Shown here in pieces: positions 21,978-30,084 of a stretch of 64,000 nt of DNA (the first letter of the stretch is position 1; every line of letters starts with the position of its first letter). This DNA is from an uncultured Akkermansia sp. Lineage in GTDB: Bacteria; Verrucomicrobiota; Verrucomicrobiia; Verrucomicrobiales; Akkermansiaceae. Position numbers and translations under genes: made by a program. The notes beneath the pieces are model-generated. The model saw only the letters and a list, made by a program, of their open reading frames with translations. It was not told the origin of the DNA and made no database searches. The stretch is from contig CASFPZ010000008.1 in assembly GCA_949296365.1 (NCBI GenBank), positions 1-64,000 on the forward strand, read 5' to 3'.

Positions 21978-23316
21978 CGACTCCTATATCCCCCCTGAAT
22001 CTCCTAAAAATCAAGCTGAAATTCCCAGTCGATTTTGCCGGAAAACTTGTTGGAATGCTTTGACTGGCTTATCGATCACAGTGCTCCTAGCCCTGACCAT
22101 TGGCGCAATTCTCTTAGTTGTCCGCCTCGTCAGTTTTTTGGAACCTATTTTGTTGCCCGTCGTTGCCGCTACCATTCTAGCTTATCTACTAAATGGGATC
22201 GTCGATCGCATTGTCAAAAAATGGAAGGTAAGTCGAGCCATTGCAGTTTCTATTGTCCTGGGGACAGGAGTTCTCTGTACCGGTGGATTTTTCTGGTATA
22301 TTGCGCCTCCTCTCGCTCGCGAAACCCAGGAACTCATTGAAAATCGAATGGTTATCTGGCAAAAAACCACCAATTTTGCCATAAGCATCATCGAGAAACC
22401 CTACATCGCCAAAGTCATTGATTATGGTTACAGGCAAAGCCTTAAAAATGTGACTCCAGACTCGTATACGCCAGAGGAATTCGAAAAATTGACAACGGCA
22501 TCAACTCCGCAGCATAAATTGATCGCCCTTGTTAACCTCAATATGGGGGCTATTTTCGAGAAGGTAATGCCCTGGCTCATTTCAGGACACAATGCTATGT
22601 TTGGTTGGTTAGGTTTAGGATTATGGCTATGTTTGACTCCATTGTTTTTGTATTATTTTCTAGTAGAAAGCGCGGCCATCCGAGAACATTGGCACGATGT
22701 TTTGCCAATCCGAGAGTCGGAATTCAAGAAAGACGTCGTCGATACTGCCCAGGAAATCAACGACTACATCATCGCGTTCTTCCGCGGGCAAATGTGGTGT
22801 AGTATCATTGATGGCATTCTTATCGGCATCGCCCTGTACATTATGGGGCTTCCAGCTGCATTTGCTATTGGCATTGCCATGTGCGTGTTAGGCATCATCC
22901 CCTATTTAGGTGTATTTCTAACAGCGATTCCGGCAGTTATCATTGCCTTTTACACCTGGCAAGATTGGCAACATCCCCTCATCGTCGTTGTCATCTTTTT
23001 CGTCGTCAATCAAATCGAAGGATGGCTCATTCAGCCCAAAATCGTTGGTGATCGAGTCGGGCTCCATCCGATGACTATCATCTTTTCTGTTTTTTTCTGG
23101 TCGTTCATCCTCGGTGGTATTCTAGGAGCCTTCTTAGCTATTCCTCTCACAGCCGCCATCAAGGTTATTTTCAAACGGTACATTTGGCAGACTGTCATCT
23201 CTCGTCAAGTTACACTTGCCTCCCTGCAAGCGCCTACTGAAATAGCAGAGCCAATCGCCTCTCCCTCTGTTGACGACAATCCGTCAGGGCAAACTAACCA
23301 TACAACAGGGGGTTGA
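21970..23316 (+). CDS. AI-2E-family transporter (PerM-like)
   Basis: Inner-membrane protein of the AI-2E transporter/PerM family, with about eight membrane helices. Start at 21970 is chosen because it overlaps the upstream stop (ATGAATGA) and drops nine extra residues; it gives about 448 residues. Family features are the N-terminal pair of helices (ALTIGAILLVVRLVSFLEPILLPVVAA), a long periplasmic region at about 90-210, the GLPAAFAIGIAMCVLGIIPYLGVF segment and the late NQIEGWLIQPKIVGDRVGLHP motif. The family includes a proposed quorum-signal exporter and Na+/H+ antiporters, so the transported solute is open. The overlap with the aspartic-protease gene implies co-expression. Confidence 0.92.
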   Translation: MNDDSYIPPESPKNQAEIPSRFCRKTCWNALTGLSITVLLALTIGAILLVVRLVSFLEPILLPVVAATILAYLLNGIVDRIVKKWKVSRAIAVSIVLGTGVLCTGGFFWYIAPPLARETQELIENRMVIWQKTTNFAISIIEKPYIAKVIDYGYRQSLKNVTPDSYTPEEFEKLTTASTPQHKLIALVNLNMGAIFEKVMPWLISGHNAMFGWLGLGLWLCLTPLFLYYFLVESAAIREHWHDVLPIRESEFKKDVVDTAQEINDYIIAFFRGQMWCSIIDGILIGIALYIMGLPAAFAIGIAMCVLGIIPYLGVFLTAIPAVIIAFYTWQDWQHPLIVVVIFFVVNQIEGWLIQPKIVGDRVGLHPMTIIFSVFFWSFILGGILGAFLAIPLTAAIKVIFKRYIWQTVISRQVTLASLQAPTEIAEPIASPSVDDNPSGQTNHTTGG

Positions 23317-23353
23317 CATCTCCGGGAATACTTTTAACATTCATTGTTAATTT

Positions 23354-24943
23354 ATGAAAATCAATCATACATTATCTACCTTGTTTCTAGCGGTTTGTTC
23401 GCTGTCGGCTATGGCAGCTGCGCAAACAGAAACTCCCCCCAAACCACCCAAGGCCATCGTTGTCATTTTAGCCGATGATTTGGGTTACGGAGACCTAGGT
23501 TGTTACGGAGCCGATCCCGAACGTCTTCCAACTCCTTCCGTCGACAAGTTGTGCAACCAGGGCATGAAATTCACTGACGCCTATTCCACTTCATCAGTCT
23601 GTACTCCTTCACGTTACGCCTTTTTGACTGGGCAATATCCATGGCGCAAAAAAGGCACAGGTATTCTCCCCGGCGATGCTGCATTGATCATTGATGTCAA
23701 TCAACCCACTCTGCCCAAAATGCTTCAAAAACATGGTTACAAAACAGCTGTTTTCGGCAAATGGCATCTAGGTCTCGGTAATGGCCGCATTGATTGGAAT
23801 AAACATATCTCGCCTAATCCAAACGATATCGGATTCGATGAAAGTTACATCTTTGCTGCAACTGGCGACCGTGTCCCCTGCGTCTTGTTGCGCAATGGTA
23901 ACGTAGAAAACCTCGATCCCAACGACCCGATTGAAGTATCCTACAAACATAACTTTCCCGGTTTGCCCGACGGCAAAAAAAATAAAGACCAGCTTAAGAT
24001 GATGTGGAGCCACGGCCACAATAACGCTATCATCAATGGCATCGGTCGTATCGGTTTCATGAAAGGAGGTAAATCGGCCTTATGGAACGATGAAAAAAAC
24101 GCCGAAGTCATTACTAACGAGGCCGTCAAATTCATCCAAAAAAACGCCCAAGCCAAACAACCCTTCTTTGTCTACTTTGCTACGCACGATATTCATGTAC
24201 CTCGTACCCCTGATGCCCGTTTCGTCGGCAAAAGCCGTTGTGGCATCCGAGGCGATGCAACTGTACAGTTCGACTACTGTGTCGGACGTTTGATGAAAGC
24301 CCTCGACGACTGTGGGCTTGCTAATGATTCGCTCGTCATTCTCTCGAGCGACAACGGACCGGTATTGGATGACGGTTACGCAGACAACGCCGTTAAAGAC
24401 AACATCGGCCATAGCCCCGCCGGTCCGTTCCGCGCTGGCAAATACAGCATCCTGGAAGGAGGGTCTCGCGTTCCCTTCATCGTGCGATGGCCTGGCGTCA
24501 TCACCCCCGGATCACAAAATAAAGCCCTGCTCAACCAAATGGACATTGGCGCCTCTCTATTGGCGCTCGTCGCTCCACAGGAAATCTCACCATTCCCCGA
24601 TGGAGAAAATCACCTTGCCGCTCTCATGGGGAAAGATACTGTCGGGCGTAAATATCATATCATTAACTCATCCGGTAAAATGGTTGGCATTCGCTCTGGC
24701 AAATGGAAATACCTTCCCCCCGGAATGCCCATTCGCGATGGGATCAACGGTCTCGGAGGGAAAATGACCAAGGCTCCAGCTGAAGGATTCCTCATCGATC
24801 TGGAACAAGATCCGAAAGAACTCAACAATCTGGCAAAACAGCACCCGGATATTGTAACCCGCTTGCATGCTAAGCTCATCGAAATTAAAAAATCCCCTGT
24901 CACAGTCGCCAATTTGACAGAATATCCCCTCTTGGACGACTAG
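23354..24943 (+). CDS. Secreted S1-family sulfatase
   Basis: Formylglycine sulfatase with a signal peptide ending near AAAQ (residue 24). Metal ligands DD are at 41-42. The formylglycine motif is CTPSR (Cys83), with LTGQYP following. GKWHLG and SSDNGP are present. It contains a longer middle region than the other sulfatases here, about residues 165-235, rich in glycine and histidine (MWSHGHNN). Length is 529. A strong terminator follows, so it is not in the same transcript as kduI, but proximity suggests it prepares sulfated, uronate-containing glycans used by the kdu genes. No SD is seen at the ATG. Confidence 0.93.
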   Translation: MKINHTLSTLFLAVCSLSAMAAAQTETPPKPPKAIVVILADDLGYGDLGCYGADPERLPTPSVDKLCNQGMKFTDAYSTSSVCTPSRYAFLTGQYPWRKKGTGILPGDAALIIDVNQPTLPKMLQKHGYKTAVFGKWHLGLGNGRIDWNKHISPNPNDIGFDESYIFAATGDRVPCVLLRNGNVENLDPNDPIEVSYKHNFPGLPDGKKNKDQLKMMWSHGHNNAIINGIGRIGFMKGGKSALWNDEKNAEVITNEAVKFIQKNAQAKQPFFVYFATHDIHVPRTPDARFVGKSRCGIRGDATVQFDYCVGRLMKALDDCGLANDSLVILSSDNGPVLDDGYADNAVKDNIGHSPAGPFRAGKYSILEGGSRVPFIVRWPGVITPGSQNKALLNQMDIGASLLALVAPQEISPFPDGENHLAALMGKDTVGRKYHIINSSGKMVGIRSGKWKYLPPGMPIRDGINGLGGKMTKAPAEGFLIDLEQDPKELNNLAKQHPDIVTRLHAKLIEIKKSPVTVANLTEYPLLDD

Positions 24944-24975
24944 AAAATTACGAGTGTTTCACTGACATTCACGGG

Positions 24976-25015
24976 CAGGCATGACAGCGTTTTGTTAGTC
25001 ATGCCTGTTCTTTTT
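24976..25015 (+). terminator. Intrinsic terminator after the sulfatase
   Basis: A ten-base stem (CAGGCATGAC, 24976-24985, with GTCATGCCTG at 24998-25007) followed by TTCTTTTTG. Confidence 0.9.
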
Positions 25016-25199
25016 GTAGTTCCGCATTGTAATTATCAGCCACCCTCATCTGGTCAAACTAAGGTTAAAAGCAAATGGCAATCCGAAAACAGACCTCGAA
25101 AACTGGAAAAAATTATGGACATACTGGATCTGAATGAGAAAATAGAGACTCACTGAAATTTAAGAGGGGAATTCCTCGTTTATTACATGTATTTTTCTT

Positions 25200-26042
25200 A
25201 TGAAAACTAATTTTCAACTTCGCTATGCCTCGCACCCCTGCGATGCCAAGTCCTACGATACCTCTAGGTTGAGGAATGAATTTTTGATCGAAACCGTATT
25301 CACTCCAGATGAAATTAACCTCGTCTACTCGTTCTACGATCGTCTCATCGTCGGAGGTATCCAACCCGTCCACGAAACACTCTCATTAGAGCCGGTTGAT
25401 ATCCTCCGTGCTGAATATTTCACAGAAAGACGCGAAGTAGGTATCATCAACGTCGGTGGAGCAGGTTCCATCAATGTTGACGGCGTAACCTATTCGCTCG
25501 GTCACAAGGAAGCACTCTACATCGGTCGCGGAAACAAGACTCTCCTGTTTTCGAGCGACAATCCCGAGCAACCAGCTCTGTTTTACATGAATTCTGCACC
25601 GGCGCACACAGTTTACCCAACTCGCAAGATCACCCGCGACGACGCCATCGTCATTGAACTCGGCTCTCTCGAAGAGAGCAATCACCGAGTCATTAACCGC
25701 ATGATTGTCCGCGAAGTTCTGCCCACCTGTCAGCTCCAAATGGGAATGACCGAACTTAAGCCTGGTAGCGTCTGGAATACCATGCCGCCGCATACCCACG
25801 ACCGACGCATGGAAGCCTATTTTTACTTCGACCTCAACCCCGCCAATGCTGTCTGTCACTTCATGGGCGAAACCGATGAAACCCGACACATTTGGATGAA
25901 AAATCACCAGGCAGTCATCTCTCCATCGTGGTCGATCCACTCAGCATGTGCCACCAAAAACTACACCTTCATCTGGGGAATGGCTGGCGAAAACCTCGAC
26001 TATAATGACATGGATGGTTGTAACGCCACCGATCTCAAATAA
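25200..26042 (+). CDS. kduI: 5-keto-4-deoxyuronate isomerase
   Basis: Converts 5-keto-4-deoxyuronate, formed from the unsaturated uronates released by polysaccharide lyases or unsaturated glucuronyl hydrolases, to 2,5-diketo-3-deoxygluconate. Cytoplasmic cupin. The zinc-binding region PPHTHDRRMEAYFYF near 197-211 provides two histidines and a glutamate, and the later WSIHSACATKNYTFIWGM supplies the last histidine. Length 280 matches the family (about 278). The first gene of an operon with the kduD-like dehydrogenase 23 bases on and a hexuronate transporter after that. No SD precedes ATG. Confidence 0.96.
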   Translation: MKTNFQLRYASHPCDAKSYDTSRLRNEFLIETVFTPDEINLVYSFYDRLIVGGIQPVHETLSLEPVDILRAEYFTERREVGIINVGGAGSINVDGVTYSLGHKEALYIGRGNKTLLFSSDNPEQPALFYMNSAPAHTVYPTRKITRDDAIVIELGSLEESNHRVINRMIVREVLPTCQLQMGMTELKPGSVWNTMPPHTHDRRMEAYFYFDLNPANAVCHFMGETDETRHIWMKNHQAVISPSWSIHSACATKNYTFIWGMAGENLDYNDMDGCNATDLK

Positions 26043-26065
26043 TCTTCTTTCTCATTCACATACCC

Positions 26066-26863
26066 ATGAAGCAAGGTTTAGATCTTTTCAATCTCACCGG
26101 CAAAACAGCCCTCATCACAGGCAGTTCGCACGGCTTAGGCATGGCAGTTGCTAAGGCATTAGGGCAAGCCGGAGCCACTATCGTCATCAACGGTAGTAAT
26201 CAAGAACGTCTGGATAAAGCTGTGCAAGAATACGCCTCAGTTGGAATAACAGCCCATCCATACGTATTCGACGTTACACAAGAACAGCTCATCAACGACA
26301 ATGTCTGCCGCATCGAGCAGGAAGTCGGACCGATTGACATTCTCGTCAACAATGCCGGGATCATCAAGCGTATTCCCGCCCTCGAAATGAGCCAAGACGA
26401 CTGGGATCAAGTAATCAACATCGACTTAACAGCCCCATTCCTGATGTCTCGCCGCATCGCCGCAAGCATGAAACAACGCGGCGGAGGCAAAATCATCAAC
26501 ATGTGCTCCATGATGAGCGAAGTCGGACGCGATACTGTCTCTGCTTATGCAGCCGCCAAAGGCGGGCTCAAAATGCTCACCAGAAATCTTGCTACCGAAT
26601 GGGCCAGATATAACATCCAAGTCAATGGGATCGGACCTGGATACTTTGCCACCAGCCAAACGGCTCCCATCCGCGTCAATGGCCATCCATTCCACGAATT
26701 CATCCTCAAGCGTACGCCCGCAGAACGCTGGGGAGAGCCTGATGATCTAGGAGGCACAGCTATTTTCCTGGCCTCGGCAGCCTCAAACTTTATCACCGGA
26801 CAAATCATCTATGTCGACGGCGGCATCCTCGCTTCGCTTGGCAAAGCCGCTAACGAACAATAA
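26066..26863 (+). CDS. kduD: SDR dehydrogenase, KduD or gluconate 5-dehydrogenase type
   Basis: Short-chain dehydrogenase expected to reduce 2,5-diketo-3-deoxygluconate to 2-keto-3-deoxygluconate after KduI. Cofactor motif TGSSHGLG near 19-26, NNAG, catalytic serine in the INMCSMMS segment, and YAAAK (the YxxxK pair). The C-terminal GQIIYVDGG is typical. At 265 residues it is somewhat longer than E. coli KduD (253) and also resembles gluconate 5-dehydrogenase (IdnO). Neighbouring kduI favours the kduD role. It is 25 bases from the transporter start. Confidence 0.88.
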   Translation: MKQGLDLFNLTGKTALITGSSHGLGMAVAKALGQAGATIVINGSNQERLDKAVQEYASVGITAHPYVFDVTQEQLINDNVCRIEQEVGPIDILVNNAGIIKRIPALEMSQDDWDQVINIDLTAPFLMSRRIAASMKQRGGGKIINMCSMMSEVGRDTVSAYAAAKGGLKMLTRNLATEWARYNIQVNGIGPGYFATSQTAPIRVNGHPFHEFILKRTPAERWGEPDDLGGTAIFLASAASNFITGQIIYVDGGILASLGKAANEQ

Positions 26864-26888
26864 CTCAACCTTCTTTTCTTCTTTCGCC

Positions 26889-28340
26889 ATGGCCTCTTTC
26901 CCTTCGCAAGTTAAAATGACCCAATACAGGTGGGTCATCTGTATGATGTTGTTTATGGCAACTACCGTCAACTATATGGACCGCCAAGTTCTCTCGTTGA
27001 CGTGGGCTGACCATATTGCGCCTGAATTCCATTGGACAGATAGCGACTACGGTAACATCACAGCCGTATTTTCGCTAGTCTACGCAATCGGCTTGCTCTT
27101 TGCTGGCCGTTTAATTGATTGGCTTGATACTAAAAAAGGCTATTTATGGGCCATCGGCATCTGGTCGTTTGGCGCCTGCATCCACGCCTACTGTGGCATT
27201 GCGACAGCTGGTATCCTCCACGGAGATTGGTTTGTATCCTTCCACGGAGCCAGCGAAATCATCAAAACAATCGATAGTACGGCACAAGTTGTCACGGTCA
27301 GCACCACGCTCTTTGTCATCGCCCGTTGTATTCTTGCTCTCGGTGAAGGTGGTAATTTCCCCGCCGCCATCAAAGCGACTGCCGAATACTTTCCTAAAAA
27401 GGATCGTGCGTTTTCAACGAGCATTTTCAATGCAGGCTCTACAGCTGGCGCCTTGTTAGCCCCTATGACTATCCCCTACATCGCCGCCTCATGTGGTTGG
27501 GAAATGTCATTCATCATTATCGGCGCACTCGGTTTCGTCTGGATGGGATTCTGGGTCTTCATTTACAAAAAACCGGAACAGAATCCCCACGTTGATAAAG
27601 CCGAGTTGGCCTACATCCAACAAGATAAAATCACCGACAAACAAGTTGCCGCAGAGTCTGACAGCACACACAAAAAAAAGTTCAGCCTGCTCAAAAGTTT
27701 CACTTATCGACAAACCTGGGCATTTGCCGTCGGCAAGTTCATGACAGACGGTGTTTGGTGGTTCTATCTGTTCTGGGCGCCTGCTTACTTGAAGAGTGTC
27801 TATGATCTCGACGCCACAGAAAGCGCTCCGATGATTTTTATCCTCTACCTCATTACCCTGCTTTCCATTATCGGCGGTTGGCTTCCTTCTTACTTCATCA
27901 AGAAAGGCATGGATCCCTATGCAGGCCGCATGAAAGCCATGTTGATTTTCGCGTTTTTCCCGTTGTTGGTACTGTTTGCGCAACCTTTAGGAGACTTATC
28001 GGTCTGGATTCCCGTTTGCCTCATTGGTATCGCCGGCGCCGCCCACCAATCCTGGTCTGCCAATATTTTCTCCACTGTAGGCGATATGTTCCCCAAATCC
28101 GCTATCGCTACTATCACCGGTATCGGCGGCATGGCTGGCGGCATCGGTTCTGCAATCATCCAAAAAGGCTCTGGTCACTTGTTCGATTTCTGCAAAACCG
28201 AAAATACCTCGTTTCTTGGTTTCCAGGGCATCGAAGCCGGTTACTTCATCATGTTTATCATCTGCGCCATCGCCTACCTCATCGGCTGGGTCATCATGAA
28301 AATCCTTGTCCCTCGCTACAAGCCAATTTTAGTTGATTAA
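26889..28340 (+). CDS. MFS transporter, hexuronate (ExuT) type
   Basis: Twelve-helix proton-driven importer, probably for hexuronates or their unsaturated forms. The frame opens inside kduD at 26811, but ATG 26889 or ATG 26916 (MTQYRWVICMM) are better starts because ExuT-like proteins begin with about RWxxxxLLFxATxxNYxDRxxLS; the motif NYMDRQVLSL lies right after. The ATLALGEGGNFPAAIKATAEYFP-like segment (ILALGEGGNFPAAIKA) and NAGSTAGALLAP are hallmarks of the anion:cation symporter branch. A central loop of about 50 residues (KAELAYIQQDKITD...) is also typical. Third gene of the kdu operon, followed by a terminator. Confidence 0.92.
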   Translation: MASFPSQVKMTQYRWVICMMLFMATTVNYMDRQVLSLTWADHIAPEFHWTDSDYGNITAVFSLVYAIGLLFAGRLIDWLDTKKGYLWAIGIWSFGACIHAYCGIATAGILHGDWFVSFHGASEIIKTIDSTAQVVTVSTTLFVIARCILALGEGGNFPAAIKATAEYFPKKDRAFSTSIFNAGSTAGALLAPMTIPYIAASCGWEMSFIIIGALGFVWMGFWVFIYKKPEQNPHVDKAELAYIQQDKITDKQVAAESDSTHKKKFSLLKSFTYRQTWAFAVGKFMTDGVWWFYLFWAPAYLKSVYDLDATESAPMIFILYLITLLSIIGGWLPSYFIKKGMDPYAGRMKAMLIFAFFPLLVLFAQPLGDLSVWIPVCLIGIAGAAHQSWSANIFSTVGDMFPKSAIATITGIGGMAGGIGSAIIQKGSGHLFDFCKTENTSFLGFQGIEAGYFIMFIICAIAYLIGWVIMKILVPRYKPILVD

Positions 28341-28369
28341 AAAATCTCTCAACTAATTCGATCAAGCTC

Positions 28370-28405
28370 AAGGCAGCGGGCCAAATGCCAGCTGCCTTTT
28401 TTTCT
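28370..28405 (+). terminator. Intrinsic terminator of the kdu operon
   Basis: An eight-base stem (AAGGCAGC, 28370-28377, with GCTGCCTT at 28391-28398) followed by a T-run and TTCTTC, 30 bases past the transporter stop. From 28405 to 28599 no gene is seen. Confidence 0.88.
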
Positions 28406-28599
28406 TCAGCCAGGTAACATGCAACGTTTGCCAATTTTACTCGTGACAAATGAGTTCAGGCTCCGGATCATTGTTGTCGTATTCCTGTGCGTTTTTTCGT
28501 TTGGCTGTATTGCGTCAATCATTTAATGGCAGGCAGAGGGGAAGCCATGTCTAAAACTCGTAGAATCATCGATCCCCTATCTGCTCGCTTCCTAGAGAT

Positions 28600-29835
28600 T
28601 TAAGAGCGTTCCTGGTTAGGACCTTCAACACGCATCCAGGGGAGTTCACGAACTTGGCAATCCCTCAATTCGCCTCTATCCGTCAATTCCTTCGCTCCCT
28701 GAACGCCTAAACCTACCATTTTCCTCATGCGATTTCGCAAATTCTTTTCATAAGATCCGACTGCTGCGTTATATGTTTTGACTGTTTCCTGTACATTTTT
28801 TCCTAACTTTGAGAAATGTTCATCAAAAACAGCAAACGCCTCATACATCGTCTTGGCTATTTCCCAAACCTCGTGTGCGTTTTTCGCCTGCTTTTCCTGG
28901 ATCCAGCCGTAAGCAACAGTTTTGAGCAAGGCCATAAATGTGGTCGGAGAAGCAAGAATAATTCGCATCTGAATGCCGTATTCTACAAGGCTAGGATCAG
29001 CTTGCAACGCTGTCTGAAATATAGACTCTCCCGGCAAATACATAATGACAAATTCAGGGGTATTATATTCATGATCGTACTTCTTAGCGCTTAAGTTTTT
29101 AATATGATCCTTTACTTTTTTAGCATGCTCTACCAAGCACTTTTTACGTTGATCTTCAGACTCAGCCTCCCAAGCCCCAAAATAAGCAGTCATGGGAAAT
29201 TTGGAATCAACTAAAATCACGCGTTCGCCCGGAAGATGAATGACCATATCAGGCCGAATCTTCCCGGCTTCTTTATTCTTGGATTCCTGCATTTCAAAGT
29301 CACAATGTTCCAGCATGCCTGCCATTTCGACAACCCGTCGCAATTGGAGTTCACCCCATTGCCCGCGGGCACTGTTGTTATGCAAAACTTGAACCAAACG
29401 ACCTGTTTCGTTCGACAGTTTTTCGCTAGACCGGACAACGTTCTGGATTTCAGATAAGACAGTTGCCTGGGAATGCGAACGATCCTGGTCAAATTGTTCA
29501 ATACGCTTCTGCATCTGTTGGAGCGATTCCTTCACTGGATCCAGAAAACCAGTAACAAGTTTTTGCTGATTGTCGAAATCGGATTTATGTTTCGAATCCT
29601 GAAGCTGAAAATATTCCTTAGCCTGATTGAAAAATTGATTATTCGACTCCTTGAGAACTTCGTTACCCACCTTGGTAAACGATTCTTCCATTACAATTTT
29701 TTGTGCTTCTAAAAGGCCAGATATTTGTCCTCTAGCATGAAGTTCGGCAGATGCTCGTTGCCATTTCACAAAAAAAACGATCGTCGTAATGGCAAATAGA
29801 ACGACCAAAATTCCAAGAACAACAACTAATGACAT
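28600..29835 (-). CDS. rmuC: RmuC-family DNA recombination protein
   Basis: RmuC limits inversion and other rearrangements at repeats in E. coli; mechanism unclear, with a PD-(D/E)xK-type nuclease fold proposed. One N-terminal membrane helix (residues 2-23) anchors it, followed by a coiled coil at about 30-130. The conserved core has RGQWGELQL near 160, IRPDMVIHLPGERVILVDSKFP (the nuclease-like D...DSK signature) and GIQMRIILASPTTFMALLKTVAYGW. Length 411 is typical. The gene is alone on its strand with A/T-rich flanks. Confidence 0.95.
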   Translation of the reverse strand: MSLVVVLGILVVLFAITTIVFFVKWQRASAELHARGQISGLLEAQKIVMEESFTKVGNEVLKESNNQFFNQAKEYFQLQDSKHKSDFDNQQKLVTGFLDPVKESLQQMQKRIEQFDQDRSHSQATVLSEIQNVVRSSEKLSNETGRLVQVLHNNSARGQWGELQLRRVVEMAGMLEHCDFEMQESKNKEAGKIRPDMVIHLPGERVILVDSKFPMTAYFGAWEAESEDQRKKCLVEHAKKVKDHIKNLSAKKYDHEYNTPEFVIMYLPGESIFQTALQADPSLVEYGIQMRIILASPTTFMALLKTVAYGWIQEKQAKNAHEVWEIAKTMYEAFAVFDEHFSKLGKNVQETVKTYNAAVGSYEKNLRNRMRKMVGLGVQGAKELTDRGELRDCQVRELPWMRVEGPNQERS

Positions 29836-30009
29836 TTATAATGATGAAGGTTTAATTACGTCACAGTTATACATGCAATCATTGTTTTGTCAAGTTAAAA
29901 ATTATTTATTTCCAAACATCTTTTCCTATTTCAAGTAAAAATATTTTAAATATATAGAAAAATAATCTATTAGAAACTTTCGCCGTTTTACGAATAGAAT
30001 GGGAAAGGC

Positions 30010-30044
30010 CAAAACCAAACGGTATCCGAATGTGTCGGATACCG
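30010..30044 (-). terminator. Intrinsic terminator after the DUF4091 hydrolase
   Basis: A perfect ten-base stem (CGGTATCCGA, 30020-30029, with TCGGATACCG at 30035-30044) and five-base loop. On the minus strand it is followed by GTTTTGGTTTTGG. It is 40 bases beyond the stop of the gene ending at 30085. Confidence 0.7.
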
Positions 30045-30084
30045 CCTGAATGTAAAGGAATAGAATGTAAAAATACGTGAATCG

